Below are positions 33,740 to 41,125 of a stretch of DNA of 64,000 bases, piece by piece (within the stretch, counting starts at the first letter, position 1; every line of letters starts with the position of its first letter). The notes beneath the pieces were generated by a model. It did not search any database. It saw nothing but the letters and a program-made list of their open reading frames with translations, and was not told the DNA's origin. This DNA is from Thiothrix litoralis (GTDB lineage: Bacteria; Pseudomonadota; Gammaproteobacteria; Thiotrichales; Thiotrichaceae), in assembly GCF_017901135.1 (NCBI RefSeq), contig NZ_CP072801.1:2725501-2789500 (forward strand). The letters are read 5' to 3'. The position numbers were made by a program, and so were the translations under genes.

Positions 33740-35419
33740 TTATTCCTCGGTTAATTTGACGCTTTGTACAGGCGTAAACTGTTCAAGTTTGTGTTTCGGG
33801 ATACCGTTCAGCCCTTCTTGAACGGCATCAGGTGCCATTTCCAGATGCCCGGCCAACCACGCAACGGCGGGCTGGTTACGTGGGCCATGCTGGACACGGA
33901 AAGCAACCTGCTGACAGGTCTGGAATTGTGGCATCTGGCGGATAGTCCATAACACCAACGTGTCTTCCAATTGACGCCCTAATGCGCGGCAACTGATGCA
34001 CAGTTCCTCAATAACCAGCAAATCACCGTGACGTTCGGCAACCATGACAGCGATAATACCACTATCTGACAGGCGGTCTTTCAATTGCACGCAAGCGACA
34101 CAAGCATTATCACTCTGGTGACGCTCGGTGATTTCCGACAGGCTAAATCGCCGCATCGCCAGATTAAACTGATTAGTCTTTTTGCACAAATCAGCCAGAC
34201 GCGACAAATGTTCCTGTGGGGAATGATTGAAGGTCAACGACACTTGCAGGTTACGTAAATATTCTTCCGGGTCAGTTACCTCAGTGAGCAAGGATTCACG
34301 CAAGGCATTCGCCTTCATATCCTGATTACGCTTCACGTCATCGGCAGTGACTTTCCAGCGCCACAAACCGGGGTAATATTCCAGCGCCCGCTGGGTCAGC
34401 TCGGCATTGTCGTGAGCATGAATCGCGTGAACGGTAGGCAACTGACTGGTAACAGCCACCAACTCACCAAGGTTATCATCCACGAACAGCACCGCATCCG
34501 GGGCAATCCGCAAAGCTTGCGCCACCCGGGCAATCGCACTGGCCTTGTCGCCCCATGACACTTCTGTTGCCGCAAAATCATCCCATTTCAGCGGAAAATC
34601 ATCACGTTTGGCAAACAGTTCCTCCACGTCGACACGCTCATTGCGTGATACCAACGCCAGAAAGATACCTTTCTGCTGCAAAGCTTTAATGGAGGCTTGC
34701 AAAGCAATGTGCTGTGGGGTCAATTCCACACCCTGAACCCCATCTTCGCCCAGAATCCCTTTGTGCAAGGTATTATCCAGATCCAGCGCCAAGGCTTTAA
34801 TCGGCGGGGAAATTGCTGCCGGAAGCCAATGGCAAGCCAGCTTGCGTGCCAATACTGCTTGGGCAGCATTGCTGACTGGCGAACCTGTCGCAACTGCAAT
34901 CCGCATATCCAGCAACGCAACACCCACCTCACGACAAGCGCTACCAATATCAGCAAAGTAAATGTCTGGCAAGGTATCAACCAATGCCTGCATCTGCTGG
35001 CGCTGCTCAGGGTTTTGCAACCAAGTGGCCACAATAATCGGCGCGGTCGAGGTAGAACGCAGTACACCCAAACGGGTCAACAGCCATTCGCTCCACGACG
35101 CAAAATCGGTATTTTCCAGATAGCGGCTGCTATCCAGCCATAACAGTTCAATATCGGCCGGGGCGTGCCCAGCAAACATCAGGGAATCATCGTAATCCCC
35201 AAAATTGAAGGCCACTTGCCAACGCCCAAACGCAAAATACGGGTTCGCCAAACTAATGATAGACTCCAGCGCATGGTTGCGCCAAACATTTACCGTGACC
35301 GCCCGATAGTGGTCTTCACCAAAGTTCAGTTGTTGTAATGACAAACGGGTAGGGCGTGCTGTAAACAACACCGGCTGCCCTTCCATCCGTTTGATAGTAG
35401 AAGACATTTCAGAAGACAT
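33740..35419 (-). CDS. FkbH-like HAD-IIIC family protein
   Basis: About 559 residues from the ATG at 35419, chosen because GGAGCGG lies upstream; a GTG 39 bases earlier is in frame but has no RBS. The N-terminal SGNH-like region (about 1-195) is followed by the HAD core DLDNTLHKG (D213 and D215), VSRNERVDVE and FVDDN, then a C-terminal GNAT-like region. FkbH-type proteins load glyceryl units from 1,3-bisphosphoglycerate onto an ACP in polyketide pathways, and related proteins occur in surface-glycan clusters. With the ACP next door, the same kind of loading is inferred. First gene of the operon. Confidence 0.85.
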   Translation of the reverse strand: MSSEMSSTIKRMEGQPVLFTARPTRLSLQQLNFGEDHYRAVTVNVWRNHALESIISLANPYFAFGRWQVAFNFGDYDDSLMFAGHAPADIELLWLDSSRYLENTDFASWSEWLLTRLGVLRSTSTAPIIVATWLQNPEQRQQMQALVDTLPDIYFADIGSACREVGVALLDMRIAVATGSPVSNAAQAVLARKLACHWLPAAISPPIKALALDLDNTLHKGILGEDGVQGVELTPQHIALQASIKALQQKGIFLALVSRNERVDVEELFAKRDDFPLKWDDFAATEVSWGDKASAIARVAQALRIAPDAVLFVDDNLGELVAVTSQLPTVHAIHAHDNAELTQRALEYYPGLWRWKVTADDVKRNQDMKANALRESLLTEVTDPEEYLRNLQVSLTFNHSPQEHLSRLADLCKKTNQFNLAMRRFSLSEITERHQSDNACVACVQLKDRLSDSGIIAVMVAERHGDLLVIEELCISCRALGRQLEDTLVLWTIRQMPQFQTCQQVAFRVQHGPRNQPAVAWLAGHLEMAPDAVQEGLNGIPKHKLEQFTPVQSVKLTEE

Positions 35420-35561
35420 TACATGCCGCTCCAGACAATTTCCATAAAGCACTGACACTTTTTAACATACACCCGCGCACCTTACCTGATTGTCAGGATG
35501 TAGCGACAGGATGACCCGATCAACTGCAATAAGGGGCTTTATTGACAAATGCTGATTGTTT

Positions 35562-35590
35562 ATTATAAATGCCGCCACCCTCATCATCAA
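35562..35590 (-). promoter_or_regulatory. Strong sigma-70 promoter of the FkbH-ACP operon
   Basis: On the minus strand TTGATG (35585-35590) is followed by a 17-bp spacer and a perfect TATAAT (35562-35567). The predicted start near 35555 leaves a leader of about 135 nt before the FkbH-like ATG. A plus-strand TTGACA-16-TATAAA (35542-35547, 35564-35569) overlaps it and points towards dtd in antisense. Confidence 0.72.
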
Positions 35591-35613
35591 CCTACAGAGG
35601 ATAGACGTTATTT

Positions 35614-36051
35614 TTACACCTGCAACCAGAATGTCACCGGGCCATCATTGGTCAAGGAAACCTGCATATCGGCTGAAAACACTCCGGTTTGCACCCCTTC
35701 AAGCTGGCATCGCGCTTTATCGGTAAAATACTCAAACAGCGCACGTCCCTGATCCGGCGGCGCGGCGGGGGTAAAACTCGGGCGCGTCCCCTTGCGGGTA
35801 TCCGCAGGCAAGGTAAATTGCGGCACAATCAACAAACCGCCCGCCACTTCCCGTAACGACAAATTCATCTTGCCCTGCGCATCGGGGAAAATACGGTAGC
35901 CCAGCACTCGCTCCAGCAAACGCTCAGCCGTTGCAGGCGTATCAGCCTTTTCCACCCCCAACAACAGCGTAATACCCCGCCCAATCTGAGCAACGCTCAC
36001 GCCCTCAATATCCACCTGTGCGCGGGAAACGCGCTGGATCAGCCCAATCAT
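35614..36051 (-). CDS. dtd: D-aminoacyl-tRNA deacylase
   Basis: Removes D-amino acids (and glycine from tRNA-Ala) mischarged on tRNAs. Length of 145 aa is normal. The C-terminal cross-subunit motif NDGPVTF (Gly-Pro) is intact. The other active-site motif, usually SQFTL, reads PQFTL, a Ser-to-Pro change worth checking. The start overlaps the pip stop by 4 bp (36048-36051), so the two are translationally coupled. Confidence 0.93.
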   Translation of the reverse strand: MIGLIQRVSRAQVDIEGVSVAQIGRGITLLLGVEKADTPATAERLLERVLGYRIFPDAQGKMNLSLREVAGGLLIVPQFTLPADTRKGTRPSFTPAAPPDQGRALFEYFTDKARCQLEGVQTGVFSADMQVSLTNDGPVTFWLQV

Positions 36052-37004
36052 TCCAGATGTTCCACCAAAGCATCAGTAGCCTGCACCAAGGCTTGCTGGA
36101 TGCCCGCCTCACTCGCCGCATGGCCACTGTCAGGAATAATGTGGAAATCCGCATTCGGCCACACCTCATGCAAAGCCACGGCCTGTTCCAGTGGGCAAAT
36201 CATGTCGTAACGCCCGTGGATAATGCTGCCCGGCAAATGCGCAATCCGCGCCGCATTTTTCAAAAGCTGGTCAGGCGCCAAAAAGCCTTTATTGATGAAA
36301 TAGTGCGCCTCAAGTCGCGCCACACTCATCGCCGTGTACGGGTCAGTAAAATGCGACAGCACCGCTTCCTTTTGTTGCAAATTAGCGCAACGTGCTTCCC
36401 ACGTTGACCAGGCTTTCGCCGCCTGCATCCGCGCAATCTCGTTTTCACCAATCAAGCGCTGGTAATACGCCTTCACCATATCGCCGCGCTCTGCTTCGGG
36501 AATCGGCGCAAGGTAATCCTGCCAGTAATCGGGGTAAATCCGCTCAATGCCCTGCCCCAACTGGTAAAACCAATCAATATCCTGCTGGCGGCACAGAAAA
36601 ATACCGCGCAAAATCATCCCAGCAACCCTTTCTGGATGGGTTTCCGCATACGCCAGTGCCAGCGTCGAACCCCACGACCCCCCAAACAACACCCACTGAT
36701 CAATGCCTAGATGTTCACGGATCAGCTCCATATCCGCCACCAAATCCCACGTCGTATTGCGCTCTAACGAGGCATGAGGCCGCGAACGCCCGCAACCGCG
36801 CTGGTCAAACAGGATAATGCGGTAACGGTTAGGGTCAAAAAATTGCCGATGCCACGGCTCACACCCCGAACCGGGGCCGCCATGCAGAAACACGACGGGC
36901 AAGCCATCCGGCACGCCGCACTCTTCCACATAAAGCTCATGTACATCATCGACGCGCAGATAGAAATTTCCATTGTCACGAATGGGTGGGTAAAGTGCAC
37001 TCAC
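36048..37004 (-). CDS. pip: Proline iminopeptidase
   Basis: Alpha/beta-hydrolase (peptidase S33) releasing N-terminal proline from peptides. Oxyanion-region HGGPGSG, the RGCGRS motif, nucleophile elbow GGSWGS, and the final catalytic His in DSGHAASE are all visible. Length of 318 aa is normal. Cytoplasmic, no signal peptide. In an operon with dtd. Confidence 0.95.
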   Translation of the reverse strand: MSALYPPIRDNGNFYLRVDDVHELYVEECGVPDGLPVVFLHGGPGSGCEPWHRQFFDPNRYRIILFDQRGCGRSRPHASLERNTTWDLVADMELIREHLGIDQWVLFGGSWGSTLALAYAETHPERVAGMILRGIFLCRQQDIDWFYQLGQGIERIYPDYWQDYLAPIPEAERGDMVKAYYQRLIGENEIARMQAAKAWSTWEARCANLQQKEAVLSHFTDPYTAMSVARLEAHYFINKGFLAPDQLLKNAARIAHLPGSIIHGRYDMICPLEQAVALHEVWPNADFHIIPDSGHAASEAGIQQALVQATDALVEHLE

Positions 37005-37075
37005 GCATGGTTCTCCCTAAAAACATTATTCTTGGAAAAATAGTATAAAGGAAAATTGCCCAGCAGGTTTGTAGT

Positions 37076-37693
37076 ATGTCACCCGAAACCATCCTCTATT
37101 ACGTTCACGACCCCATGTGCAGTTGGTGTTATGCCTTCCGCCCGATATGGATGCAAATCCAGCAGCAATTGCCTGCCACTATCCGCGTGCAATACGTGCT
37201 CGGCGGACTTGCACCTGATTCCGACCAGCCAATGCCGCCGGAAACTCGCGCTTATGTGCAAAGCCAATGGCACAAAATCATCCAGAGTGTTCCCGGCACG
37301 GTGTTCAACTTCGCTTTTTGGGAACAATGCCAACCGCGCCGCTCTACTTACCCGGCTTGCCGTGCAGTGCTGTTGGCACGTGAACAGGGGCAGGATGGCG
37401 AAATCGCCATGATCCACGCGATTCAGGATGCTTACTACCGGCACGCGCAGAATCCATCTGACACCGACACCTTGTGCGCACTGGCGCAGCAAATTGGGTT
37501 GGATGTGGCGGCTTTCGCCCGTGACCTGAATGCAGAAACCACCCAGCAAGCGTTGCTGGCAGAGATGGCGCTGGCGCGGAGAATTGGCGGGAACAGTTTT
37601 CCGTCGCTGTTTTTGCAGCGGGATGGGAAGATTCGGCGGGTTGCGCATGATTACAATGCTATGTCGCCGATAACAGACATCCTCTTGACTTAA
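37076..37693 (+). CDS. DsbA-family thioredoxin-fold protein (FrnE/COG3531-like)
   Basis: A 205-residue cytoplasmic protein without signal peptide. A CSWC active site in DPMCSWCYAF and the helical insertion typical of DsbA/2-hydroxychromene isomerase folds are visible, with a cis-Pro region (GGNSFPSLFLQRDG). Family members are predicted disulfide isomerases/oxidoreductases; the substrate is unknown. It is divergent from pip, with about 70 bp between the starts. Confidence 0.85.
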   Translation: MSPETILYYVHDPMCSWCYAFRPIWMQIQQQLPATIRVQYVLGGLAPDSDQPMPPETRAYVQSQWHKIIQSVPGTVFNFAFWEQCQPRRSTYPACRAVLLAREQGQDGEIAMIHAIQDAYYRHAQNPSDTDTLCALAQQIGLDVAAFARDLNAETTQQALLAEMALARRIGGNSFPSLFLQRDGKIRRVAHDYNAMSPITDILLT

Positions 37694-37727
37694 TGCCACT
37701 TTTCCTTGAAAGTTGGCGATAACAGAC
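37668..37727. repeat. Direct repeat upstream of hipB
   Basis: CGATAACAGAC occurs at 37668-37678 (end of the DsbA-family gene) and again at 37717-37727, a 49-bp period. The second copy is about 30 bp before the hipB-like ATG and could be part of its autoregulatory site. No classical TATCC-N8-GGATA HipB operator was seen. Confidence 0.35.
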
Positions 37728-37758
37728 TTTCCTGTTTTCAGCATTCTGGAAAACTACA

Positions 37759-38019
37759 ATGTCGGACATCAGCGACATCCAAACCAAGCGCCGCAGCCAC
37801 GCCAGCACTGGCAATGACCCTGCCTTGCTATCCTTGGGCGACCACATTCGCCATACCCGCCTTGCCAACGGCATGACGCAGGAAGAACTGGCGCTGGTTT
37901 CCGGCGTTGGGCGCGAACTGGTGATCCAGCTTGAAAACGGCAAACCGGGCGTAACACTGGGCAAGGCGTGCCGCGTGCTGATGGCACTGGGGTTACAACT
38001 CACCGCACAGGAGCGCTGA
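37759..38019 (+). CDS. hipB: HipB-like XRE antitoxin/regulator
   Basis: An 86-residue protein with a clear lambda-repressor-type HTH (LGDHIRHTRLANGMTQEELALVSGVGRELVIQLENGKPGVTLGKACRVLMALG, about residues 26-78). It lies 1 bp before a hipA-like gene, the standard antitoxin-toxin order. It should bind HipA and repress its own operon. Because the partner HipA is internally deleted, HipB may now serve only as a DNA-binding regulator. Confidence 0.88.
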   Translation: MSDISDIQTKRRSHASTGNDPALLSLGDHIRHTRLANGMTQEELALVSGVGRELVIQLENGKPGVTLGKACRVLMALGLQLTAQER

Positions 38020-38020
38020 T

Positions 38021-39043
38021 ATGCTGCAAGTGCTCTACGGCAACGCAACAGTCGGGCAACTATGGAGCGAATCGCGAGAATTATGCTTCCAATACGCCGC
38101 AAGCTGGGCGCAATCGCCCAATGCCTTTCCTCTCACCCCACACCTGTCACTCGGCCTGCAAATACGGCGCGGCGATGATGTGCTGTTTTTCTTCAGCAAC
38201 CTGTTGCCGGAAGGAGCGGTGCTGGATGCGATCCTGAAACTCAAACGCCTGCCGCGAGGTGATATATTCGCGCAATTAACCGCCTTCGGTGAAGACACCG
38301 CAGGCGCATTTTCCATCGTGCCAGAAGGTAACATCCGTCAACGCCAGCCTGCTTACCAGCCCTATCCCGTTGAAAATATCCACGCTGATTTGGAACGCTT
38401 GGCGGATCATTTGCCGCTACTGTTTCAACATGGGGAATTGCGCCTGTCGCTAGCTGGAGCGCAGGACAAAATCCCGGTACATTACGCCGATGGGCAGTTT
38501 CAGTTACCGATGAATGGAGCAGCTTCCACCCATATCCTCAAGCCCGCCATCCAGCCGCAGAAAACTTTCCCCGATTCGGTATTGAACGAAGCCTTTTGCC
38601 ATTACGCCAGCGTTCCGGGGCGTGACCGCCTACAAGTGCTGGATTGGGTAGTGTTCAATTACCTGATCGGTAATGCTGATGCCCATGCCAAAAATCTGGC
38701 GATGTTGGTGGGTGCGGGCAACCGTTTGCAGCTTGCGCCCTTGTATGACCTGCTGTGTACCAGCGCTTATCCGCAACTGGATACGCGCATGGCGATGGCG
38801 ATTGGCGGCGAATACCGGCCTGAGTGGGTGCAGCATCGGCATTGGCAGCGGTTTGCTGATGAAGCTGGTATCAATTTTTCTCTGTTGCAAAAACGCAGTT
38901 TGATACTGGGCAAACGGGTATTGGACACGATTCAGCCCGTAGCAAAAACATTGGGGGCAGAAGGCAATCCCCTGATGGCCAGTATTACCAAATTTGTGAA
39001 CAAGCGTGCTAAATGGCTGGAATCACGTTTGGTGAAAGCGTAA
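38021..39043 (+). CDS. hipA: HipA-like kinase with internal in-frame deletion
   Basis: Ser/Thr kinase of the HipA toxin family, but 340 residues instead of about 410-440. The N-terminal subdomain, the loop LSLAGAQDK (S143, equivalent to autophosphorylated S150 of E. coli HipA), the Lys in HILKPA, the catalytic loop GNADAHAKN (D220) and metal-binding LYDLL (D243) are present. Between EAFC (190-193) and HYASVPGRDR (194 on; DNA 38599/38600) about 75 residues are missing, including the VERFDR hinge and the HQEDFCQ segment. ATP binding is therefore probably lost. The frame is intact, so it may be a recently inactivated toxin or a dominant-negative form. Confidence 0.86.
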   Translation: MLQVLYGNATVGQLWSESRELCFQYAASWAQSPNAFPLTPHLSLGLQIRRGDDVLFFFSNLLPEGAVLDAILKLKRLPRGDIFAQLTAFGEDTAGAFSIVPEGNIRQRQPAYQPYPVENIHADLERLADHLPLLFQHGELRLSLAGAQDKIPVHYADGQFQLPMNGAASTHILKPAIQPQKTFPDSVLNEAFCHYASVPGRDRLQVLDWVVFNYLIGNADAHAKNLAMLVGAGNRLQLAPLYDLLCTSAYPQLDTRMAMAIGGEYRPEWVQHRHWQRFADEAGINFSLLQKRSLILGKRVLDTIQPVAKTLGAEGNPLMASITKFVNKRAKWLESRLVKA

Positions 39044-39046
39044 CTA

Positions 39047-39523
39047 ATGTCTGGACTCAACCTCATGAACAACATCAACTTCCACTGGAGCCGACTGGAA
39101 ACCCTTTCCAGCCTCGAACTCCACGCCATCACACTCGCCCGCCAAACCGTCTTCATCGCCGAGCAACACATCTGCTGCCCGGACGCTGACGAACACGACA
39201 CCCATTCCTGGCACCTGACGGCTCTGCATGATGGCAAAGTCGCCGCTTACCTGCGCGTCGTCGACCCCGGCGAAAAGTACCCCGAACCCGCCATCGGCAG
39301 AGTCCTGACCACCCAAGCCTACCGCCGCACCGGACTCGGCAAGCGCATCATGCAAGTCGCCATCGACACCATCGCCGACATCTACCCCGGCCAGTCCATC
39401 CGCATCAGCGCCCAATCCTACCTTCAATCCTTTTACGAAAACCTCGGCTTCACCATCATCGGCGACGAATACCTCGAAGAAGGCATTCCCCACATCCAAA
39501 TGCTGCGTCCATCTGCCCGTTAA
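39047..39523 (+). CDS. elaA: ElaA-family GNAT acetyltransferase
   Basis: A 158-residue GNAT protein with the ElaA core: ARQTVFIAEQ near the N-terminus, AYLRVVDPGEKYPEPAIGRVLT, acetyl-CoA loop RRTGLGKRIM, and YENLGFTIIGDEYLEEGIPHI at the end. Substrate unknown. ATG at 39047 (3 bp after hipA) or 39065 could be the start; neither has a strong RBS. It shows no functional link to its neighbours. Confidence 0.88.
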   Translation: MSGLNLMNNINFHWSRLETLSSLELHAITLARQTVFIAEQHICCPDADEHDTHSWHLTALHDGKVAAYLRVVDPGEKYPEPAIGRVLTTQAYRRTGLGKRIMQVAIDTIADIYPGQSIRISAQSYLQSFYENLGFTIIGDEYLEEGIPHIQMLRPSAR

Positions 39524-39531
39524 CACCACAA

Positions 39532-39572
39532 AACGTCAGGCATTTGACGTTAACGTTAAGCAGTTCTAGTAT
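39532..39572 (+). promoter_or_regulatory. Promoter with overlapping palindromic operator for the MerR-fad operon
   Basis: TTGACG (39544-39549), 17-bp spacer and TAGTAT (39567-39572) form a good sigma-70 promoter; the predicted leader is only about 12 nt. The perfect palindrome ACGTTAACGT (39547-39556) overlaps the -35, and AACGTCA (39532-39538) with TGACGTT (39545-39551) forms a second inverted pair. This fits autorepression by the MerR-type regulator in a LiuR-like way, as known for fatty-acid and branched-chain catabolism in proteobacteria. Confidence 0.7.
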
Positions 39573-39590
39573 TCATCCAAAGGAGTGATT

Positions 39591-39986
39591 ATGGAGCAGA
39601 AACTGTGGAGCATCTCCGAACTGGCAGATGAATGTGGCGTCACCACCCGCACGATCCGGTTTTACGAAGACAAAGGGCTACTCCAGCCCCAGCGGGTCGG
39701 TGCAAACCGCGTCTACAACTATCAGGACAAAGCGCGGTTGATCCTCATCCTGCGCGGCAAACGCCTCGGCTTTTCGCTGGAAGACATCGGCGAATTTCTC
39801 GCCCTCTACCACGCCGAATGCGACCCCGCCCACGCCAGCCAGTTGCGCTACCTGTTGGACAAGGTACAAGCAAAAGTCAAGGTGCTACGCCAGCAACAGG
39901 AAGATCTGGCGCAAACCTTGCAAGAGCTAACCCGCATCGAAACGGAATGCCTATCGCATCTGCCCGACTCCGAAATGCCCACCTAA
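39591..39986 (+). CDS. MerR-family regulator of fatty-acid degradation (LiuR-like)
   Basis: 131 residues from the ATG at 39591 (AAAGGAG upstream). N-terminal winged HTH (SISELADECGVTTRTIRFYEDKGLLQP) and a long C-terminal coiled coil (about 75-120) for dimerisation. No cysteine cluster for metal binding is present in the effector region, which favours an acyl-CoA-type or other organic effector. It begins the operon with thiolase, HAD-ECH fusion and acyl-CoA ligase genes, so control of beta-oxidation is the likely role. Confidence 0.87.
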   Translation: MEQKLWSISELADECGVTTRTIRFYEDKGLLQPQRVGANRVYNYQDKARLILILRGKRLGFSLEDIGEFLALYHAECDPAHASQLRYLLDKVQAKVKVLRQQQEDLAQTLQELTRIETECLSHLPDSEMPT

Positions 39987-39997
39987 GGAGGAGTCTT

Positions 39998-41125
39998 ATG
40001 AAAAACGTCGTCATTGCCGGGTACACCCGCACCCCGTTTACCCTCGCCCACAAGGGCGCGTTTACCAAAGTCCGCCCCGACGATCTGGCGACTGCCGCCG
40101 TCCTCGGCCTGCTGGCGAAAACCGGCGTCGATGGCACTGAAATCGAAGACCTGATCCTCGGTTGCGCTTTCCCCGAAGGCGAGCAAGGTTTCAACATGGC
40201 ACGGCTGATCGTGCTAATGGCAGGCTTGCCGCAAGCTGTCGGCGGCGTCACCGTCAACCGCTTCTGCGGCTCCTCCATGCAAGCCATCCACCAAGCCGCC
40301 GGAGCTATCCAGATGAACGCCGGAAACGCCTTCATCTGCGCCGGGGTCGAATCCATGACCCGCATCCCCATGACTGGCTTCAACCCTTCACCCAATCCGC
40401 ACCTCTACGAGAAACTGCCCGCCGCCTACATCGGCATGGGACAAACCGCCGAAATCGTAGCGAAACAATACGCCATTTCCCGTGTGGAACAGGAAGCCTT
40501 CGCCGTCACCAGCCAACAAAAAGCCGCTGCCGCCCAAGCTGCTGGCAAACTTGCCGACGAAATCATCCCCGTCGCCAAGGTCACGCAAGACGGCTGCCTG
40601 CGCCCCGACACCTCGTTGGAAGGGCTGGCGGGCTTACGACTGGCCTTCGACGAACACGGCACTGTCACCGCCGGAACCGCCTCCCCACTCACCGACGGCG
40701 CATCCGCCACGCTAGTATGCAGCGAAGACTTCGCCAACGCCCACGGCTTACCCATCCTCGCCCGCATTCGCAGCATCGCCATTTCCGGCTGCGCCCCCGA
40801 AACCATGGGGCTAGGGCCAATCCTTTCCACCCAGAAAGCCCTGCAACGCGCCGGGCTAAGTGTCGCCGACCTCGACATCATCGAACTTAACGAAGCCTTT
40901 GCCTCGCAATCCATCGCCTGCATCCGCGACCTCGACCTCGACATCACGAAAATCAACCTCGACGGCGGCGCTATCGCCCTCGGCCACCCGCTCGGCGCAA
41001 CCGGCGCACGCATCACCGGCAAAGCCGCCGCCCTGCTCAAACGTGAAGGCAAACAATTCGCCCTAGCCACCCAATGCATCGGCGGCGGGCAAGGCATCGC
41101 CACCATTCTGGAGGCTGTGTCATGA
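39998..41125 (+). CDS. fadA: Acetyl-CoA acyltransferase (thiolase)
   Basis: Thiolytic cleavage of 3-oxoacyl-CoA, the last step of beta-oxidation. 375 residues from ATG at 39998, with AAGGAGGAG upstream. Active-site Cys in NRFCGSSMQAIHQAA (about residue 89), His in GGAIALGHPLGATGAR, and second Cys in CIGGGQGIA. It overlaps the next gene by ATGA, giving coupled translation of the two subunits of a trifunctional-type complex. Confidence 0.93.
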   Translation: MKNVVIAGYTRTPFTLAHKGAFTKVRPDDLATAAVLGLLAKTGVDGTEIEDLILGCAFPEGEQGFNMARLIVLMAGLPQAVGGVTVNRFCGSSMQAIHQAAGAIQMNAGNAFICAGVESMTRIPMTGFNPSPNPHLYEKLPAAYIGMGQTAEIVAKQYAISRVEQEAFAVTSQQKAAAAQAAGKLADEIIPVAKVTQDGCLRPDTSLEGLAGLRLAFDEHGTVTAGTASPLTDGASATLVCSEDFANAHGLPILARIRSIAISGCAPETMGLGPILSTQKALQRAGLSVADLDIIELNEAFASQSIACIRDLDLDITKINLDGGAIALGHPLGATGARITGKAAALLKREGKQFALATQCIGGGQGIATILEAVS

